Translations under genes and position numbers: made by a program
In this document: in pieces, positions 58,889-64,000 of the stretch
Layout of the letters: every line of letters starts with the position of its first letter
Numbering within the stretch: position 1 is the stretch's first letter
Assembly: GCA_001599755.1 (NCBI GenBank)
Contig: BCHX01000008.1
Coordinates: 3,162,001-3,226,000 of the forward strand
DNA from: Gliomastix tumulicola
Lineage: Eukaryota; Ascomycota; Sordariomycetes; Hypocreales; Bionectriaceae
Direction: 5' to 3'
DNA: 64,000 bases
Notes under the pieces: generated by a model
What the model was told of the DNA's origin: nothing
What the model saw: only the letters and a program-made list of their open reading frames with translations
Databases searched by the model: none

Positions 58889-59792
58889 CTAACCGTCCAG
58901 GCGGAGAGTCCGCTTCATCTCCTCATACTCCCTCTCGCCCACCGACTCCAACTTGTACGCCTCCATAAACTCAACCCGCCACTCCTTCGCCAATCGTCCG
59001 CTCCATGTCGCGACTTCATTCCCGTATGTGCGGAAGAGAAACAGCAGGTCGTCAAAGTCAGTGTTCTTCCTCCGCGAGAACCATGCTGCCAGCTTCCCCT
59101 CAACCTGCCAGTCCAATGCAATGACAGGAACGCGGTGCCCTTCATGCGTCTCGAAGCTGGGTTCGATTATCTCGTGCGAGGCCTCGTCTGAGAGAAGGGG
59201 AGTGCCGAGTTTGCCTATAGCATTCGGTGAGCATGAGACGAGTGAAGAAGGAGGCCTTACCAGATAGGACGATATCCACGCCCACGACCTGTCCATTCTC
59301 GCCCACGTCTACAAACAGTCTGTCATGGACGTCCCCTTTCAACTCATGGTAGTGTAAGAGAGCCCTTGATGATAATTAGTAGAACATCATATGCGAAACG
59401 TTGGGATGGCCGCAGACGAACCATGGATGCTGGCTCAGAGTGTCTCTGACGTGTGACATGTCGGGAGCCAGAACAAGCAGATCGAGATCCCGGGTCTCTC
59501 GACGAGAGCCCCGAAGCTTGATCGCCCATCCCCCAAACCAAGCATAGGGGTATCGGCCGGCGAATGCTGCTTCCAACTAAGAAGCGGCTTTGGCCATCTG
59601 TTCGGATGTTGCGTTTCTGGCATTCGTCTCCAGGTTGTTTAGGTCGCGATAGTCCTTGCCAAAATAGTTGGCAATGCTGGATGGAGGGCCGGTCATCCAA
59701 TGCAGAGGTTTCAGTCTTTGTGCCTTCAGCAGTGTTCTTGTCTTTGGTTGTTGATAGATACGCTTTAGGTATATGTCCAAGATGCTGGCCAT
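58889..59792 (-). pseudogene. nucleotidyltransferase-fold protein with two in-frame stops
   Basis: Resembles fungal members of the nucleotidyltransferase superfamily with an AbiEii-like core. The ATG at 59792 opens a frame that, with a 46-bp intron (59260-59215), runs to 58889 as 286 codons in one phase, broken only by TAG at 59579-59577 and TAA at 59378-59376. The core reads YAWFGGWAIKLRGSRRETRD, then LDLLVLAP, giving the GG motif and the Asp pair of the catalytic centre. The C-terminal half (LAAWFSRRKNTDFDDLLFLF) is the usual alpha-helical end. Both stops need only a C-to-T change in a CpA context (CAG, CAA). The TAG could instead be an intron acceptor (TTCTTAG), but no good donor is near. 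Called a pseudogene with that reservation. Confidence 0.65.
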
Positions 59793-60447
59793 AGCGGAGG
59801 CAAGTCTTATATCTCAGGTGTCATCTGTCATTCATCACTCATGACAAACAGGCGCTACTGTCTTGTTCAGCTATTGCAAAGTCTGACTGGTGTACTGTAA
59901 CTAGGAGTAAGTATACCTGAGGCTGCAAACATGGCAAGATCCGGCAGGTGATGAGGAGGGAATGGAAGTCACAGCTGTCTTATCATGTGTAAGCCTACAG
60001 TCTGATACCAGACTGAATCACACGATGTCTAGAATATGACTGAAAACACAGATATGTGACCGCTTTCGTGACCTCGTGCCTTCAATGATCATGATTACTG
60101 TACATACGACTGTGACGATGTGACCGAAACGAAGCATGTACAGGTCACGAGAACCATGTCCCTCTCAAGACCAGAGGATCATATGCGTCTCCTTCTATCC
60201 TGTGAGTAGATCTATATGGTATCGGTGGGCACTAGGCATATATAATTGAAACTTCTAACAGACGATCAGATCCAACGAAAGAGTGCAGAACGTCTGAGGG
60301 TCTTCAGCGCCACGAGGCATCATTACGTTTCAAAATTGAATATCTGTTGATTATTCTACAGCAGCGTTATGTTATGTTCGGCATCAGCCAATATGAACAA
60401 GTGAATCTCACGAAAGAGAACATCGGGTGCCTGTCAGTCACCCCCCC
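59793..60447. other. A+T-richer intergenic region
   Basis: No gene, RNA or repeat recognised; composition is more A+T-rich than the flanks, with many TGTGAC/GTCACA-like words around 60055-60150. Confidence 0.35.
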
Positions 60448-61126
60448 TCAAAACACCAACACCAACGAAGTCACCACCCCCAAACCAACAGCAACCCCCA
60501 ACCTCGCCATCACCGCGCTCCCCGCCCCCTCCAACCCATCATGCCAGTCCACCGTGATATTCGGCGTCATCCCACACCCCATCATGTAGATATCCGCCCC
60601 AGACTCCCTCATCTCCTTGAAGATGGCGTCACACGGGTCCTCCGCGCCGTCCTCCTGCGGCACCTCCCCGTCGATGCTCAGATCCGCGACCGTCAGCCTC
60701 GTCAGCGCGTCGCCGAGCTGGAACAGCGCGACGCTTGGCCGGATGTACAGCCGCGTCATGTTGATCTCCGTCGTGTCGGCGCCACCGAGGACGAAGGTGA
60801 GGTTCGGCCCGCCGCCGCCGATGTTGGCCCAGTTGCTCTGGGCCCAGGGGTAGACGAGCCTGGCGTTGGGGGCCGTGATGTTGAACTCGACTTCGCCTGT
60901 GAGTGTGGGACAGGCGTCGAAGAGGGCCGCGGCCTGGGTGGTGTTTGTGATTGTGAGATCGGCGTTGCAGTCATAGTCTGCCAGGGCTGGTTGTTGTTGT
61001 TGTGGATGTTAGTCATGGGTGCTCCAGGGGGTGGCGGTGATGTGATGGGGGTGGTGTTGGCGGTGTGGTGGCCTTACCTCCTGAAAGGAAGCCCAGGAGG
61101 GACACCAAGAGTGTGAAGCGCAGCAT
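60448..61126 (-). CDS. small GPI-anchored-type secreted protein
   Basis: Predicted cell-wall or plasma-membrane surface protein; no family recognised. Exons 61126-61078 and 60986-60448 (91-bp intron, phase 1) give 195 residues. A signal peptide (MLRFTLLVSLLGFLSGALA) is followed by DYDCNADLTITNTTQ. The mature part is short with NxT/S sequons (NTTQ, NITA, NLTF, NMTR, NITV) and four cysteines (DCN, DAC, DPC, GCG). A C-terminal hydrophobic tail (MARLGVAVGLGVVTSLVLVF) after DGLEGAGSA fits a GPI-attachment signal. The size, sequons and even cysteine number fit a secreted beta-rich surface protein. The start and intron are well supported by the signal peptide spanning the splice. Confidence 0.75.
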
Positions 61127-61623
61127 CGTCGTGTGCTGGGTGTGGTGATGAGTGAATAAAAAAAATCATCGTGAAAAACACAGCCGTGAAGTTCTTTTAG
61201 CGCGTCTCAGCGGGAGTCAGCGCCGGATCAAGCAGAAGAAATGATCCCTGCACAGGCAATCTCGCTGTGCCGCAATGCATTACTGTTATTATGTAAATGC
61301 CCGGTCTTCTGTCCTGCCGGTAAGAGAAACTCGGTTTGCACAACGACGGTGAAATAGAAGCTATGCTCAAGATCCCGATGAAGTATTCTTTGGTACAAAT
61401 TAATATGCCGAAGCGATGCCTGCGCGGCCGACTGGGGGCCCTCGGAGCTGTCTCCGGTCCGGTCAATATCGAGGCCGATGGAGACGGATTTGACAATGCG
61501 GCGCTAAGTCCCACCGCCGACATCCAAGTCAACATGGTCTAGAGTCTTCTCCTTGACACAGTAATTTTGGTCGTAAGATATATAGTACAAGGTCTAATAC
61601 ATAATCTACCCAACGGCGCTTCG
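61127..61623. other. intergenic, GPI-protein promoter and GUP1 3' flank
   Basis: Holds the promoter of the secreted-protein gene and the GUP1 3' flank. A plus-strand frame of 68 codons at 61336-61542 has no recognisable product and is not called. Confidence 0.35.
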
Positions 61624-63648
61624 CTAGCACTTAACGGTGACTCCTTTCCTCTTCTCCTCCTCCCGAATCTCAAACATGACCTGGATACCCACAAAGAAAC
61701 ACGAACAGGCCGTGACCAAGAAGATAAGTCCTGATTTCCTCCAAGTTAGCATCAGTCATCTGCAGCATGTGAATGGAGAGTCAATGGACATACCTGACCA
61801 ATCGTGCAAGATACTCTTGATGATGACCTCCAGCCCGTCCAGGCCGACAGCAAACCCGACAAGATTCGCCGAGATCATCATGAGCACATTGCCGACGGCC
61901 CCAACACAGCACAGCATGCGGTACTCTGTCGGCCGGCTCTCCCACTTCCGCTTGGGGAACATCGCCGTTGCGATCCACTCAGGCAGCATGAAGAGGACAA
62001 CCAGCCAGCCCCAGATTAGCAGCCTCATCTGAATATCGTGCCACAGCGCCACGAAAGTAAAGACAAGCAGATACGTCACGGTCGACTTGACGGTCGCCCT
62101 CCAGTTCCGGAAGGACGACCCGCCGAGGGGCACGTAGATGTACCGGACAAGCCAGCGGTTGTACGAGCGGTGCCACGCGCGCCAGAACAGCTGGGTGCTG
62201 TAGTTGTTGCTGACGCAGCGGACCATGTTCTCCGGGGGATCGATGCCGTCGATGAGCGACCAGAGGCGGAAGAAGCGCCAGGGGATGAGCAGCTTCAGCC
62301 AGATGATGTGGAGGTTGAAGAAGGACAGCAGACTAAGCTGCGCAGCGGTGTACTCGCTCCACACGGGGTTGGCCTTGCTGATGGCACCGACGTAGTCGAA
62401 GTGGAGGACGAGCTCCATGGCGAGGAGGACAAGGCCAAAGCGAAGAGCATAGCGTAGCGTTCGGGGGCTCTCGATGCTGGCGGCGCGGTACTTGCATTGG
62501 GAGACGTAGTCGTTGAACGTGACAATGGGACCCGTGAGATACGTCGGGGCGTATATGGCGTAGGCCAGAAAGTTGCGGAAGCTGTATTCCTTGGGATCGG
62601 CGGAGATGGAGACCCGGTCTCGCTCGGAGAGTTGGGCCGGGTCCAACTGCTTCTTCTTTGACGAATTAGACGGGGGCTGCTTGGCCAAGGGTCATCGGCG
62701 AACATACCTCCAGAGAGTTTGACCTATTCTTCTCCAGACTCCAGTAGTAGTCCAAGTTGAAGCTGATGAGCCGGAGAATGGTGAGGTTGAAGAGAACCTC
62801 CCACCGCGACAGCAAGCCACCGTAGCTGTCCATCCATGCCCCCCAGCTCTCCAACGGGGGGAAGAAATGCTGCGCGATGCTCCGGTAGCGGTATCCCTGG
62901 CACAGCTCATTGGCGAACAAGACCGGTATGTTGAACGCCCATGTCGCAGCGGGCACGTAGTTACGTGGCAGCCTAGTGGCGATCATGTAATTCAACCTCA
63001 AAATCAGAAGCACCTTGAGCGAGGAGAAGCCATGCAAGGCAACGAGATAGACGAGGGCGAAGACGAAGTCGAACGACGCCCTCTGCTCGAGGCGTGCGGG
63101 GCCGTCCTTGGAGCGCTTCTGTATAGGGAAGACGGCATCCCAGGCCTTTCGCAGCAGCGGGTGCAGGATGAGCAGCGAGCCCATGTACGGGAGATTCGAT
63201 CGGAACGTGCGATATTGCGGATCGGTGATGTCGACCTTGCGTCCGGGGACCCAGCCCTCGGACAGCCATGGCTCGTACTTGTGGTATCGCGGGTCCTCAG
63301 CTACGTTCCTGTCAGCCATTGCGTCTCCCAAGCCGCGGCATCGCCCTCTCTGCGCACCCGCGCTGGGGGTCTCCTGTCCAACGTACGTCTAGAGACACTG
63401 TAGGGGACCCAGAACATGTACGGCACCGCGATGGCGAAGACGACGTAGTAGAGGTAGAACTCGGGTGTCTTCCATTTCGGCGGCTGTGTGACGCGGGTCT
63501 GTGCCGCCTTGCTAGACGATTCGGCGGCGAGCGACGGGTCGGATCGGGCGTCGACGACGGTCTGGTAGGGGACGGACGAGGAGGATGAGAAGCGCGTGTC
63601 GAGGGTGTCGAGGTTGTAGATGCTCTGGAAGAGGGCGAAGGGACCCAT
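61624..63648 (-). CDS. GUP1: MBOAT-family GPI-lipid remodelling acyltransferase Gup1
   Basis: Gup1 is an ER multi-pass O-acyltransferase that remodels the lipid of GPI anchors. Minus-strand exons 63648-63387, 63300-62708, 62655-61794 and 61730-61624 join to 607 residues, close to the yeast protein. After a Ser-rich head comes the first helix (FYLYYVVFAIAVPYMFW), then VAEDPRYHKYEPWL-type and LSEGWVPGRKVD segments. The MBOAT core has FLAYAIYAPTYLTGPIVTFN, the conserved Trp-His of FWRAWHRSYNRWLVRY (His447) and the membrane His of ALWHDIQMRLLIWGW (His491), the two catalytic-site histidines of the family. The C-terminus is FEIREEEKRKGVTVKC. Intron 3 (52 bp) was set at 62656-62707 because it joins NSLE to KKQLDPAQLSERDR, the conserved linker. 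The identity is secure. Confidence 0.92.
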
Positions 63649-64000
63649 GGTGGCAGCTCGGGTCTGGGAGGGAAAGCTGGGTTCAGATCATGGTGCTGAA
63701 GTGCGAGATGCGTCGACGGTTCGATTCCTCGACGGCTCAGGGGATCAACGAATGTGGCGGTGTCAGCGATTGGTCGGGGAGGCAAGGATTGGCGGGCATG
63801 AAACTCGTATTTCTTGCAGCTGCCACGATGCCACTTGGAAATGGAAGTTGGAGTTGTCAGGGGTACAGCCCCACTTGGCGATCACTCTTCTCGGTGGTGT
63901 TTTGCCTACCCTGGACCTCAGCTCAAATGTAGTCCAGAGTTGGAGATGCATCTTTTGTAGATATCCCAACAACTTCAAGGGAAGTTCCAAATTGTCGCCC
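63649..64000. promoter_or_regulatory. GUP1 upstream region
   Basis: GUP1 promoter and leader, to the end of the window. No gene or specific element recognised. Confidence 0.35.

Overview
The window is nuclear DNA of a filamentous ascomycete (Pezizomycotina; Sordariomycete-like in gene content, though the exact taxon cannot be read from the sequence). The grounds are single-gene transcription units on both strands, short introns (mostly 46-90 bp, GT-AG, with CTAAC/CTGAC-like branch sites), fungal families (Zn2Cys6 factor, fungal NB-ARC/TPR protein, SIN3, GUP1, RLP24) and GC-rich coding DNA. I placed exon borders by reading splice sites and testing phase. The stated exon sets join in one frame, except in the two genes called broken.

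Layout. 1-16.4 kb is conserved core: TAF2 (5' end cut by the window), SIN3, ERG10 (minus) and SNU114. 17.2-17.9 kb holds CIA2 (minus). 17.9-23.5 kb is a gene-free stretch leading to a Zn2Cys6 transcription factor (23.5-26.6 kb). 27.7-36 kb holds a chromate-family transporter, a mitochondrial membrane protein, a DsbA-like protein, a ZIP metal transporter and an isopenicillin-N-synthase-like oxygenase. 36.3-46 kb returns to core genes: FRG1, a WD-repeat protein, an MTM1/SLC25A39-type carrier, an F-box protein and an unrecognised 818-aa conserved-looking protein.

46-61 kb differs. A 2.4-kb gene-poor stretch is followed by a decayed NB-ARC/TPR (NLR-like) gene, a small Dabb-domain gene, an intron-containing tRNA-Leu(UAA), and a large five-exon gene that joins a degenerate protein-kinase-like domain to a C-terminal two-helix membrane segment. 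Then come RLP24, a nucleotidyltransferase-fold gene with two in-frame stops, and a small GPI-anchored-type secreted protein. Several stops in the two broken genes are the kind made by CpA-to-TpA change, as in repeat-induced point mutation (RIP). GUP1 (61.6-63.6 kb) closes the window.

How the genes relate: there is no biosynthetic cluster. Shared themes are transcription and RNA machinery (TAF2, SIN3, SNU114, FRG1, RLP24), iron-sulphur and metal handling (CIA2, the MTM1-like carrier, the ZIP transporter), and an accessory segment with immune-like protein architectures. The strongest candidates for something undescribed are the pseudokinase-membrane fusion at 53.0-56.7 kb and a second, internal promoter and start for SIN3.
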